Under the pieces are notes generated by a model. The model ran no database searches. It was given only the letters and a program-made list of their open reading frames with translations, and was not told where the DNA came from. A DNA stretch of 64,000 nucleotides. Source: Dasania phycosphaerae. GTDB taxonomy: Bacteria > Pseudomonadota > Gammaproteobacteria > Pseudomonadales > Dasaniaceae. The translations under genes were made by a program, and so were the position numbers. The stretch covers positions 62,001 through 126,000 of the forward strand of contig NZ_JAPTGG010000012.1 of assembly GCF_026891035.1 (NCBI RefSeq), written 5' to 3'. Shown piece by piece: positions 53,950-62,373 of the stretch (positions are counted from its first letter, which is position 1; each line of letters opens with the position of its first letter).

Positions 53950-55578
53950 ATGGCGACTCGATTTGTCTTCGTCACCGGTGGTGTTGTTTCATCGCTAGGT
54001 AAGGGTATTGCATCGGCCTCTTTAGCGGCCATACTTGAGGCCCGCGGTCTTAAAGTCACCATACTTAAGTTAGACCCTTATATTAACGTAGACCCAGGCA
54101 CCATGAGCCCCATACAGCACGGTGAAGTATTTGTGACTGAGGACGGTGCTGAAACCGATTTAGACCTAGGCCACTACGAGCGCTTCATCCGCGCCAAGAT
54201 GAACCGCCGCAACAACTTTACCACTGGCCGCGTTTACGAAACCGTATTGCGTAAAGAGCGCCGCGGTGATTACTTAGGTGGCACGGTACAGGTTATCCCC
54301 CATATTACCGACGAAATTAAACGCCGCGTTATTGAAGGCGCTGGCGATGCCGATGTGGCGGTAATAGAAATTGGCGGCACCATAGGTGATATAGAGGGTT
54401 TGCCCTTTTTCGAAGCAGCCAGGCAGCTTAAATCTGAGCTGGGCCCCAAGCGCGCCATGCTTATGCACTTAACGCTAGTGCCTTACATAGCCACTGCCGG
54501 TGAGACTAAAACCAAACCCACCCAGCACTCGGTTAAAGAGTTACGTTCTATAGGCTTGCAGCCTGATATTTTATTGTGCCGTTCGGATCATAAAATTGAC
54601 GAGCCCTCGCTGAAAAAGATTTCCTCTTTTACCAACGTAGAAGAGCGTGCAGTAATTCCTTTAGAGGATGCTGACAGTATTTACAAAATCCCCGGCCTGT
54701 TAAACCAGCGTGGTTTGGATCAGTTTATTGTCGAGCGTTTTGAGCTGGCTTGCGAGCCCGCCGATTTATCCGAGTGGGACAGGGTGATAGACGGCGACCT
54801 CAACCCCAAGCAAGAAGTTACCATTGCTATGGTCGGTAAATACATGGAGTTGTTGGATGCCTACAAGTCCTTAATCGAAGCCATGAAGCACGCGGGTATT
54901 AACACTTATACCAATATTAATTTTAAATATGTCGATTCCGAAGATATAGAGCGCGAAGGTACCGGCGCTTTGGAAGGGGTGGATGCCATCTTAGTCCCCG
55001 GAGGTTTTGGTGCTCGCGGCGTAGAGGGCAAAATCGCCACGGTTAAATTTGCCCGTGAAAATAAAGTGCCTTACCTGGGTATATGCTTAGGCATGCAAGT
55101 AGCGGTTATTGAATACGCCAGAAATGTCGCCAGCCTAACCCATGCCAATAGCACAGAGTTTGATAAGCACGCGCAAGAGCCGGTTATCGCCTTAATTACC
55201 GAGTGGGTGGATGCCGATGGCAATAAAGAAAAACGCGATGAGGCAGCCGACTTAGGCGGCACCATGCGCTTAGGTGGTCAAGAGTGCCGCCTAGCTGAAG
55301 GCTCATTAGCGAAACAGGTTTACGGCAAAGAGTTAATTGTTGAGCGTCACCGCCACCGCTATGAGGTGAACAATAACTTTGTTGATCAATTGCAAAAAGC
55401 CGGTTTGCGTATAGGTGGTTGGTCTGCCGATGACACTTTAGTAGAAGTGGTAGAGGTGGCGGATCACCCCTGGTTTGTGGCCTGTCAGTTCCACCCGGAG
55501 TTTACCTCTACCCCAAGAGATGGCCACCCCTTGTTTACCGGTTTTGTTAATGCCGCGATTAAACAGTCACAGCGATAA
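53950..55578 (+). CDS. pyrG: CTP synthase
   Basis: Aminates UTP to CTP using glutamine. The 542-residue protein has an N-terminal synthase domain (FVTGGVVSSLGKGIASASLA; LDPYINVDPGTMSP) with the SVKELRSIGLQPD UTP/CTP region. A class I glutamine amidotransferase domain follows, with nucleophile Cys in LGICLGMQVAVIEYARN and the His-Glu pair in CQFHPEFTS. The length is that of E. coli PyrG (545). It starts a pyrG-kdsA-eno unit. Confidence 0.98.
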   Translation: MATRFVFVTGGVVSSLGKGIASASLAAILEARGLKVTILKLDPYINVDPGTMSPIQHGEVFVTEDGAETDLDLGHYERFIRAKMNRRNNFTTGRVYETVLRKERRGDYLGGTVQVIPHITDEIKRRVIEGAGDADVAVIEIGGTIGDIEGLPFFEAARQLKSELGPKRAMLMHLTLVPYIATAGETKTKPTQHSVKELRSIGLQPDILLCRSDHKIDEPSLKKISSFTNVEERAVIPLEDADSIYKIPGLLNQRGLDQFIVERFELACEPADLSEWDRVIDGDLNPKQEVTIAMVGKYMELLDAYKSLIEAMKHAGINTYTNINFKYVDSEDIEREGTGALEGVDAILVPGGFGARGVEGKIATVKFARENKVPYLGICLGMQVAVIEYARNVASLTHANSTEFDKHAQEPVIALITEWVDADGNKEKRDEAADLGGTMRLGGQECRLAEGSLAKQVYGKELIVERHRHRYEVNNNFVDQLQKAGLRIGGWSADDTLVEVVEVADHPWFVACQFHPEFTSTPRDGHPLFTGFVNAAIKQSQR

Positions 55579-55598
55579 ATCTCAGAGATATTCAGCAC

Positions 55599-56447
55599 AT
55601 GCAAAAAACGGTAACGGTAGCCAACTTAGAAATAGCTAATGACCGCCCCTTTGTGTTAATGGGCGGCATGAATGTGTTGGAGTCGCGCGACCTGGCCATG
55701 CAAATTGCCGAGCACTATGTAGAAGTTTGCGGCCGCTTAAACATACCCTATGTATTTAAAGCCTCCTTCGATAAGGCCAACCGTTCATCGGTGCATTCCT
55801 ACCGTGGCCCCGGTATGGAAGAGGGCTTAAAAATTTTCCAAGAGATTAAACAAACCTTTAAGGTACCTGTGATCACCGATGTGCACGAGGTTGATCAGGC
55901 CCAGCCCGTGGCCGAGGTCTGCGATATTATTCAGCTGCCCGCCTTTTTAGCGCGGCAAACCGACTTAGTAGCAGCCATGGCTAAAACCGGCGCGGCCATT
56001 AATATTAAAAAACCCCAGTTTTTAAGCCCAGCGCAAATGGGCAATATTGTTGATAAGTTTAAAGAGTGCGGCAACGACAAGGTCATGCTGTGCGAGCGTG
56101 GTTCATGCATGGGCTATGACAACTTGGTGGTTGATATGCTGGGCTTTCGCACCATGCAGGAAGTCAGTGGCGGCGCGCCTATTATCTTCGATGTTACCCA
56201 CGCCCTGCAGTGCCGCGACCCTATGGGCGCAGCTTCTGGTGGTCGTCGCCATCAAGTCGCCGAGTTGGGGCGCGCCGGTATGGCGGTAGGCTTGGCCGGT
56301 TTATTTTTAGAGGCCCACCCCAATCCAGATCAGGCTAAATGTGATGGCCCCTCGGCCTTGCCGCTGTCGGCCTTAGAACCTTTTTTGCAGCAAATGAAAA
56401 CCATAGACGAAGCGGTAAAAGCTTTGCCGGTTTTGCAAATCGATTAA
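55599..56447 (+). CDS. kdsA: 3-deoxy-8-phosphooctulonate synthase (KDO8P synthase)
   Basis: Condenses phosphoenolpyruvate with arabinose 5-phosphate to give KDO 8-phosphate for the LPS core. The 282-residue TIM-barrel protein has YVFKASFDKANRSSVHSYRGPG in outline, ITDVHEVDQAQPVAE, and the PEP-site stretches NIKKPQFLSPAQMGN and MLCERGSCMGYDNLVVDM. The final GPSALPLSALEPFLQQM is typical. It lies 20 bp after pyrG, linking CTP supply to KDO activation, and 32 bp before eno. Confidence 0.97.
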   Translation: MQKTVTVANLEIANDRPFVLMGGMNVLESRDLAMQIAEHYVEVCGRLNIPYVFKASFDKANRSSVHSYRGPGMEEGLKIFQEIKQTFKVPVITDVHEVDQAQPVAEVCDIIQLPAFLARQTDLVAAMAKTGAAINIKKPQFLSPAQMGNIVDKFKECGNDKVMLCERGSCMGYDNLVVDMLGFRTMQEVSGGAPIIFDVTHALQCRDPMGAASGGRRHQVAELGRAGMAVGLAGLFLEAHPNPDQAKCDGPSALPLSALEPFLQQMKTIDEAVKALPVLQID

Positions 56448-56479
56448 ATCTTAATTTTTATACTTTGGAGTAGAACATC

Positions 56480-57769
56480 ATGGCTGAAATTGCCGATATT
56501 AAAGCGTACGAAGTCTTAGATTCTCGAGGCAACCCCACAGTAGAGGCTGATGTTATTTTAGCTTCTGGTGCGATTGGTTCTGCCTGCGCCCCTTCAGGTG
56601 CCTCTACCGGTACTCGCGAAGCTTTAGAGTTGCGCGATGGCGATAAAAGCCGTTACTTGGGCAAGGGTGTGTTAACAGCTGTTAACAATATTAATACTGA
56701 GATTAAAGCTTTATTAGTAGGCAAAGATGCCAGCGACCAGCGTGCTATAGACCAGCTAATGATTGATGCCGATGGCACCGAAAACAAAGCCAAGTTTGGT
56801 GCCAATGCTATTTTGGCCGTGTCTTTAGCCGCCGCAAAAGCAGTAGCCGCTGAAAAAGGTATCCCCTTATACCAGCACATAGCTGACTTAAACGGCACAC
56901 CGGGCCAGTACAGCATGCCTGTACCTATGATGAACATCATCAACGGTGGTGAGCACGCCGACAACAATGTTGATATTCAAGAGTTTATGGTGCAGCCAGT
57001 AGGCGCTAAAACCTTTACTGAAGCCTTACGTCAAGGTGCCGAAATTTTTCATGCCCTGAAAAAAGTATTAAGCGAGCGTGGCTTGAGCACTGCAGTAGGC
57101 GATGAAGGCGGTTTTGCTCCTGACCTGCCTTCTAATGAAGCGGCTTTAGACGTTATTTCTGAGGCCATAGCCAATGCCGGTTATGAATTAGGTAAAGACA
57201 TTACTCTAGCCTTGGACTGCGCTTCTTCTGAATTTTATAAAGACGGCAAGTACGACCTGGCTGGCGAAGGTAAAGTATTTAGCGCGCCAGAATTTGCCGA
57301 CTACTTGGCCGAGCTAAGCAGCAAGCACCCTATCATTTCAATTGAAGATGGTATGGACGAAAGCGACTGGGAAGGCTGGGCCGACCTAACCAATAAAATT
57401 GGTGATCGCGTACAGTTAGTAGGTGACGATTTATTTGTAACCAACACTAAAATCTTAAAGCGTGGCATAGATGAAGGTATAGGTAACTCTATCCTAATCA
57501 AGTTCAACCAAATCGGTTCTTTAACCGAAACTCTGGATGCGATTAAGATGGCACAAGCTGCCGGCTTTACCGCGGTTATCTCACACCGCTCAGGTGAAAC
57601 CGAAGACACCACTATCGCTGATTTAGCCGTGGCTACTGCCGCAGGCCAAATCAAAACCGGCTCTTTATGCCGCTCTGACCGCGTTGCCAAGTACAACCGC
57701 TTATTGCGCATAGAAGCCGAGCTAGGCGCCGCAGCACCTTATCGTGGCCGTGCTGAATTCAAAGCATAG
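56480..57769 (+). CDS. eno: Enolase
   Basis: Interconverts 2-phosphoglycerate and phosphoenolpyruvate; in many gammaproteobacteria it is also an RNA degradosome subunit. The 429-residue protein has IKAYEVLDSRGNPTVEADV, PSGASTGTREALELRDGD, the GDEGGFAPDL lid, metal ligands in ALDCASSEFY and SIEDGMDESDW, GDDLFVTN, and the active-site ISHRSGETEDTTIADLAVA. A strong terminator lies 7 bp after the stop, ending the pyrG-kdsA-eno unit. Confidence 0.98.
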   Translation: MAEIADIKAYEVLDSRGNPTVEADVILASGAIGSACAPSGASTGTREALELRDGDKSRYLGKGVLTAVNNINTEIKALLVGKDASDQRAIDQLMIDADGTENKAKFGANAILAVSLAAAKAVAAEKGIPLYQHIADLNGTPGQYSMPVPMMNIINGGEHADNNVDIQEFMVQPVGAKTFTEALRQGAEIFHALKKVLSERGLSTAVGDEGGFAPDLPSNEAALDVISEAIANAGYELGKDITLALDCASSEFYKDGKYDLAGEGKVFSAPEFADYLAELSSKHPIISIEDGMDESDWEGWADLTNKIGDRVQLVGDDLFVTNTKILKRGIDEGIGNSILIKFNQIGSLTETLDAIKMAQAAGFTAVISHRSGETEDTTIADLAVATAAGQIKTGSLCRSDRVAKYNRLLRIEAELGAAAPYRGRAEFKA

Positions 57770-57776
57770 TCATAGC

Positions 57777-57801
57777 AAGGCGGGCATTGCCCGCCTTTTT
57801 T
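57777..57801 (+). terminator. Rho-independent terminator after eno
   Basis: AAGGCGGGC pairs with GCCCGCCTT around an ATT loop and runs into TTTTTT. It stands immediately after the eno stop and isolates the ftsB-ispD-ispF-truD-pcm genes. Confidence 0.92.
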
Positions 57802-57889
57802 ATGCGCTGCTGCAAAGTGCGAAAGTGTAGATAGCATTTAACCCTGCGATGGATAATAATCACCATTTATTTAATTAGCTGTTTAACTT

Positions 57890-58183
57890 ATGCGTTGGCT
57901 ACTCCCTCTATTAATCGTTGCTTTTATAGGCCTGCAATATCGCTTGTGGATAGGCGAGGGCAGCTGGGCCAATATAGTCTCTTTAGAGCGAAAACTGCTT
58001 GAGCAAAAAACGGTCACCCATAATTTAGAACAGCGTAATGCCGAATTAGAGCGCGAAGTGTATAGCTTAAAAAATGGCTATGAAGCTATAGAGGAGCGTG
58101 CCCGCGCCGAGTTGGGGATGATTAAAGAGGGTGAAACTTTCTATCTATTGCTCAACGATAAAAAATCGAGTTCCCAGCCATGA
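57890..58183 (+). CDS. ftsB: Cell division protein FtsB
   Basis: Small bitopic division protein that joins FtsL and FtsQ at the septum. The 97-residue protein has one N-terminal helix (WLLPLLIVAFIGLQYRLWIG), then a leucine-zipper-like coiled coil (LERKLLEQKTVTHNLEQRN), and the conserved EERARAELGMIKEGETFY. The stop overlaps the ispD start as ATGA, so the two are translationally coupled, as in E. coli. Confidence 0.93.
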   Translation: MRWLLPLLIVAFIGLQYRLWIGEGSWANIVSLERKLLEQKTVTHNLEQRNAELEREVYSLKNGYEAIEERARAELGMIKEGETFYLLLNDKKSSSQP

Positions 58184-58887
58184 GTGTACCGGTAAAAAAT
58201 TACTATGCTGTGGTACCTGCGGCCGGTGTTGGCAAGCGGGTGGGGGCGGCTAAGCCCAAGCAGTACATAGAGATTAACGGCCAAACTGTATTAGAACACA
58301 CGCTTAATGCACTGCTAAAAGCCCAGCTGTTTAGCGAAATTATTGTAGCGGTGAGTGCCGCTGACTCCCATTGGCAGCAAATAGCCTTATTGCAGCATCC
58401 CCAAATACGCGTAGTAGAAGGTGGCCAAGAGCGCAGTGATTCAGTGTTGGCGGCATTAACAGTGCTACAGGCCGAGCCTGAGGATTGGGTATTGGTACAC
58501 GATGTTGCCAGGCCTTGCATAGCGGAAAAATCCATACACAAGTTAATAGCGTGCTTAAAAAATGACGAGGTGGGCGGTATTTTAGCGCTGCCTATTAGCG
58601 ATACCGTTAAGCAGGTAGGTGAGGCGCAAGCCATTAACAGCACCTTAGATCGCAGCCAGTTATGGAGCGCGCAAACGCCACAGATGTTTCGCTATCAATT
58701 ATTACAGCAGGGTTTACAGCAGGGCTTAGCGCAAGGCTTGGTCATTACCGATGAGGCCTCAGCCATAGAGTTGCTGGGGTTTAAGCCCAAGGTAGTAGAG
58801 GGGCTGGCTAGCAATATAAAAATCACCCGCCCCGAAGATTTAACCCTGGCAGCCTTTTATTTAAGCCAAATCACAGAGGAAGATTAA
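58180..58887 (+). CDS. ispD: 2-C-methyl-D-erythritol 4-phosphate cytidylyltransferase
   Basis: Transfers CMP from CTP to MEP in the isoprenoid pathway. The 235-residue protein has the CTP loop VVPAAGVGKRVGAAKPKQY, the VLEHTLNAL stretch, VEGGQERSDSVLAAL, VLVHDVARPCI, and the late TPQMFRYQLL and ITDEASAIE. It overlaps ftsB by 4 bp and precedes ispF by 2 bp. Confidence 0.97.
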   Translation: MSVPVKNYYAVVPAAGVGKRVGAAKPKQYIEINGQTVLEHTLNALLKAQLFSEIIVAVSAADSHWQQIALLQHPQIRVVEGGQERSDSVLAALTVLQAEPEDWVLVHDVARPCIAEKSIHKLIACLKNDEVGGILALPISDTVKQVGEAQAINSTLDRSQLWSAQTPQMFRYQLLQQGLQQGLAQGLVITDEASAIELLGFKPKVVEGLASNIKITRPEDLTLAAFYLSQITEED

Positions 58888-58889
58888 AC

Positions 58890-59366
58890 GTGCGTATAGG
58901 TCATGGTTATGATGTGCACCGTTTTGCTGACGGCAATGAAATTATTTTAGGTGGTGTGCGCATACCTTATGAGCAAGGTTTGCTGGCGCACTCCGATGGC
59001 GATGTTTTGTTACACGCCCTAGCCGATGCCTTATTGGGTGCCTGTGCTTTGGGGGATATAGGAAAGCATTTTCCCGATACGGATGCGCAATATGCGGGTG
59101 CCGACAGCCGGGTATTGCTGCGCCATGTTTATCAGCTGGTACAGCAAGAGGGTTATCAGCTAGCTAATGCCGATATTACCGTGATTGCACAAGCGCCTAA
59201 GCTGTCACCCCATACCGAAAAAATGTGTAGCCATATAGCTGCGGATTTAGCGGTAGATATTAAACAGATCAATGTTAAAGCCACCACCACGGAAAAGCTG
59301 GGCTTTGCTGGCCGTAAAGAAGGCATAGCTAGCCATGCGGTAGTGTTGTTAGTCGCTAAGCCATGA
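58890..59366 (+). CDS. ispF: 2-C-methyl-D-erythritol 2,4-cyclodiphosphate synthase
   Basis: Closes the cyclodiphosphate ring in the MEP pathway, releasing CMP. The 158-residue protein has RIGHGYDVHRF (metal ligands Asp8 and His10), LLAHSDGDVLLHALADALLG (His42 region), DIGKHFPDTD, and the C-terminal KATTTEKLGFAGRKEGIA in outline. It starts with GTG at 58890, with AGAGGAAG upstream, and its stop overlaps truD as ATGA. Confidence 0.97.
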   Translation: MRIGHGYDVHRFADGNEIILGGVRIPYEQGLLAHSDGDVLLHALADALLGACALGDIGKHFPDTDAQYAGADSRVLLRHVYQLVQQEGYQLANADITVIAQAPKLSPHTEKMCSHIAADLAVDIKQINVKATTTEKLGFAGRKEGIASHAVVLLVAKP

Positions 59367-60427
59367 GTGATTATCTGAGCTTACTCAGTGAGCAGCACAA
59401 AGCCTATGCTGCCCCTACCTTAAGTGGCGTATTACGCAGTAGCCCGCAAGATTTTTTTGTAGATGAAATTTTAGGCTTTGAGCCCGAAGGTGAAGGCGAG
59501 CATGTCTTTATTTATATAGAAAAAACCGCCGCCAATACTCAGTTTGTCGCTGAGCAGCTCGCAACTTTTGCTAAGGTAGCTGTTAAAAATGTGAGTTTTT
59601 CCGGCATGAAAGATCGCTGGGCGGTAACCCGACAGTGGTTTAGTGTGCAGATGCCTGGCAAGCAAGCGCCCGATTTTAGCGCTCTCAATAATGCAGAAAT
59701 ACAAGTATTAAAACAAAGCCGTCACCCGCGTAAATTACGTCGCGGTGTACACAAAGCCAACTATTTTCGTTTACGCTTGCGCCAGCTAAGTGGTGATAGA
59801 GCCTATTTAGACGAAAGAGTGACAGCCATTGCCAAACTGGGGGTACCTAACTATTTTGGTGAGCAGCGCTTTGGCCACGGCGCACGCAATCTCAGTTCGG
59901 CCCAGCGTTGGTTTGCTGGTGCCTTTAAACCGCGCCGCAATCAGCAGGGATTGTTTTTATCGGCGGCACGTTCATTATTATTTAATCAGTTATTGTCCAA
60001 GCGCGTCGCAGACAATAATTGGGCTGACTATATACCCGGCGACATTATGATGTTAGCTGGCACCCATAGTGTGTTTAAACCAGAACCAAGCGAAGCCGAG
60101 GACATACGCTTGCGTTTACAGCAGGGTGATATCCACAGTACCGGCCCTATGTTTGGCAAGGCATTGGCTATGTGTTGTAGTGAGCAGGCAGTCGCGTTAG
60201 AGCAGTTGGTGTTTGAACAGCACCCAGAGCTGTGTGCCGGTTTGTTAAAGCAAGGTTTAACGGCAGAGCGCAGGGCATTGCGAGTAATTCCCGCGCAACT
60301 GCAGCATCAGTTTATAGATGAAGATACTTTAGAGTTAAGTTTTGAATTGCCTAGCGGCTGTTTTGCTACCGCAGTTATGGCAGAATTGGTCGATTATCAC
60401 AGCGCGGAGCGCGAGCGTGATCAGTAA
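59363..60427 (+). CDS. truD: tRNA pseudouridine(13) synthase
   Basis: Makes pseudouridine at position 13 of tRNA. The 354-residue protein has catalytic Asp84 in FSGMKDRWAVTRQWF, the KLRRGVHKANYFRLRLRQL stretch and VPNYFGEQRFGHGARNL in order, and a TRUD insertion domain ending in FELPSGCFATAVMAEL. It is coupled to ispF by a 4-bp overlap. In Pseudomonas and E. coli the next gene is surE; here 55 bp follow and then pcm. Confidence 0.96.
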   Translation: MSDYLSLLSEQHKAYAAPTLSGVLRSSPQDFFVDEILGFEPEGEGEHVFIYIEKTAANTQFVAEQLATFAKVAVKNVSFSGMKDRWAVTRQWFSVQMPGKQAPDFSALNNAEIQVLKQSRHPRKLRRGVHKANYFRLRLRQLSGDRAYLDERVTAIAKLGVPNYFGEQRFGHGARNLSSAQRWFAGAFKPRRNQQGLFLSAARSLLFNQLLSKRVADNNWADYIPGDIMMLAGTHSVFKPEPSEAEDIRLRLQQGDIHSTGPMFGKALAMCCSEQAVALEQLVFEQHPELCAGLLKQGLTAERRALRVIPAQLQHQFIDEDTLELSFELPSGCFATAVMAELVDYHSAERERDQ

Positions 60428-60482
60428 GCGCGCTAAACAACAATAATTAAAACCGTTAAGGCTGTATTGGGAGCTACAATCA

Positions 60483-61148
60483 GTGAGTCAGATAAATCTC
60501 GCCGGGATAGGAGTTACCTCCCAGCGTACCCGCGACAGATTGGTGCAGCGTTTAGTTGACCAAGGCATTAGCAATATTCATGTATTAGAAACCATGAGTA
60601 AAACCGCTAGGCATATATTTTTAGATGAAGCGTTTACCCATCTGGCTTATGAAGATAAGTCCTTGCCTATAGGCTATGGGCAAACATTATCGCAGCCCTA
60701 TATTGTTGCGCGCATGACTGAGTTACTGCTGGCTGCGGGCCCTTTAAAACGGGTGTTAGAAGTAGGTACAGGCTCGGGCTACCAAACCGCAATACTGGCG
60801 CAACTGGTAGACAGCGTTTTTAGTGTGGAGCGAATTAAGCCTTTACAGGATAAAGCTCGCGAGCGTTTACGCTTATTAAAAATGCGTAACGTGCAATACA
60901 AACATGCCGACGGCGGTTTTGGCTGGCCCTATAAAGGCCCTTACGATGGCATAATCTCTACGGCAGCACCTGCCGATGTGCCAGCGGAGCTAATAGAACA
61001 ATTAGCCGAAGGTGGCCGCTTAGTGATACCTGTGGGTGATGAAACCTCGCAGGATTTAGTACTGATAGAAAAAACCGAACAGGGCTTAAAACGACAAATA
61101 ATAGAGCCCGCTTTTTTTGTGCCTTTTAAATCAGGCACTATTAAGTAA
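60483..61148 (+). CDS. pcm: Protein-L-isoaspartate O-methyltransferase
   Basis: Repairs damaged proteins by methylating L-isoaspartyl residues with S-adenosylmethionine. The 221-residue protein has ETMSKTARHIFLDEAFTHLAY, GYGQTLSQPYIVARMTELL in order, the SAM motif VLEVGTGSGYQTAILAQL, and DGIISTAAPADVP. It starts with GTG at 60483, with TGGGAG about 10 bp upstream. It belongs to the stationary-phase survival neighbourhood before rpoS, but its usual partner surE is absent. A palindromic repeat lies just after its stop. Confidence 0.96.
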   Translation: MSQINLAGIGVTSQRTRDRLVQRLVDQGISNIHVLETMSKTARHIFLDEAFTHLAYEDKSLPIGYGQTLSQPYIVARMTELLLAAGPLKRVLEVGTGSGYQTAILAQLVDSVFSVERIKPLQDKARERLRLLKMRNVQYKHADGGFGWPYKGPYDGIISTAAPADVPAELIEQLAEGGRLVIPVGDETSQDLVLIEKTEQGLKRQIIEPAFFVPFKSGTIK

Positions 61149-61151
61149 TTA

Positions 61152-61217
61152 CAGTCGCTAGTCTCTAGAAAGATACAGGAATACCACTAGCGACTAGAGA
61201 CTACCAACTAGAGACTG
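61152..61217. repeat. Palindromic intergenic repeat (CTAGCGACT family), copy 2
   Basis: The 73-bp gap between pcm and the DUF368 gene is made almost entirely of two 9-bp modules in both orientations: AGTCGCTAG and AGTCTCTAG on the left (61153-61168), CTAGCGACT (61187-61195) and CTAGAGACT (61194-61202 and 61208-61216) on the right. It can fold in more than one way. The same modules form copy 1 at 22919-22982. Confidence 0.75.
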
Positions 61218-61221
61218 ATCT

Positions 61222-62148
61222 ATGTCCTTAATAGGAATTTATTTGCGCGGCTTAGCCATGGGGGCTGCCGATGTGGTGCCCGGTGTTTCGGGTGGCACTA
61301 TTGCATTTATTACCGGTATTTATGGCACCTTATTAGAGGCTATTAAATCGCTTACGCCTCGCAATCTTCGCTTGATTACTCAGCAGGGTTTTAGTGCTTT
61401 TTGGGAGACTGTCAACGGTAGTTTTCTGTTGGTTTTGTTGCTGGGTATAGTGACCAGCATTTTGTCATTAGCCAGGGTGATTAGTTATTTATTGGATCAG
61501 CACCCCTTGTTAATTTGGTCTTTCTTTTTTGGTTTGATTATCGCATCGGCCTTGCATGTGGGTAAGCAGATAAAAAACTGGCGCGGCTCTTATTTGCTAA
61601 TGTTGCTGCTAGGCATTGCCTTGGCAGTACTAATTACCGAGCTTAAACCCTCAGAGCTTACAGCCAGCCCTTGGATAGTGTTTGCGGCGGGTAGTATTGC
61701 TATTTGTGCGATGATCTTGCCAGGTATTTCTGGCAGTTTTTTACTGGTATTAATGGGCTTGTATGGGCCTATATTGGCGGCGGTAAAAGATTTAAATTTA
61801 GTGTTAATTAGCTGCTTTGCCGCGGGCTGTGGTTTGGGTTTGCTGAGTTTTGCCCATTTATTGTCTTGGTTGTTAGCGCGCTTTTATTACCTCACCATGA
61901 GTTTGTTAACGGGATTTCTGTTAGGCTCATTAAACCTAGTGTGGCCTTGGAAACAAACTCTTAGCACCTACACTAATAGCAAAGGCAAAGAGCTGGCTTT
62001 GGAACAAGCTAATCGTTGGCCAGGTGATTTTGAGTTGCTAACCCAGCAGCCGGCACAAACTGTAAGTTGCATAACTATGGCCGTGGCGGGGGTGGCTCTG
62101 GTGCTGCTGTTGGAAAAAATCAGTAGTAAAAATACGAAAGCAAGCTAA
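61222..62148 (+). CDS. DUF368 membrane protein, predicted undecaprenyl-phosphate translocase
   Basis: A 308-residue polytopic protein (about eight to nine helices) with the DUF368 signature GLAMGAADVVPGVSGGTIAFITGIYG in outline near the N-terminus and an inverted-repeat echo, AICAMILPGISGSFLLVLMG, in the second half. DUF368 proteins (PopT in Vibrio cholerae) have been linked to returning undecaprenyl phosphate across the inner membrane. Orthology within the family is clear; the exact activity here is inferred. It sits between pcm and nlpD, which are usually adjacent. The ribosome site is weak, and the repeat just upstream overlaps where it would lie. Confidence 0.8.
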   Translation: MSLIGIYLRGLAMGAADVVPGVSGGTIAFITGIYGTLLEAIKSLTPRNLRLITQQGFSAFWETVNGSFLLVLLLGIVTSILSLARVISYLLDQHPLLIWSFFFGLIIASALHVGKQIKNWRGSYLLMLLLGIALAVLITELKPSELTASPWIVFAAGSIAICAMILPGISGSFLLVLMGLYGPILAAVKDLNLVLISCFAAGCGLGLLSFAHLLSWLLARFYYLTMSLLTGFLLGSLNLVWPWKQTLSTYTNSKGKELALEQANRWPGDFELLTQQPAQTVSCITMAVAGVALVLLLEKISSKNTKAS

Positions 62149-62373
62149 AAAACATGAAATATTTCACAAATAGTTAGATTGTTTTTTTATATAAAAATAC
62201 TCTCTTATATATTCGATGTTATTATAAGGGCTTAAAATATAAGCAGTTGCTAGACTTAAATTATAATTTTTTTGAATAAAATCAGTGTTTTAAGAGTTTA
62301 ATTTAATATTAATAAAGCTATACAACTCTCTAGGCTTAGCATTTTTGCGGCTAAAAAATAAGCAGGTTTTGGC

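Noticed and set aside
57301..57711. 136-codon open frame antisense to eno
   Set aside because: It is inside the conserved 3' part of enolase, with no independent support.
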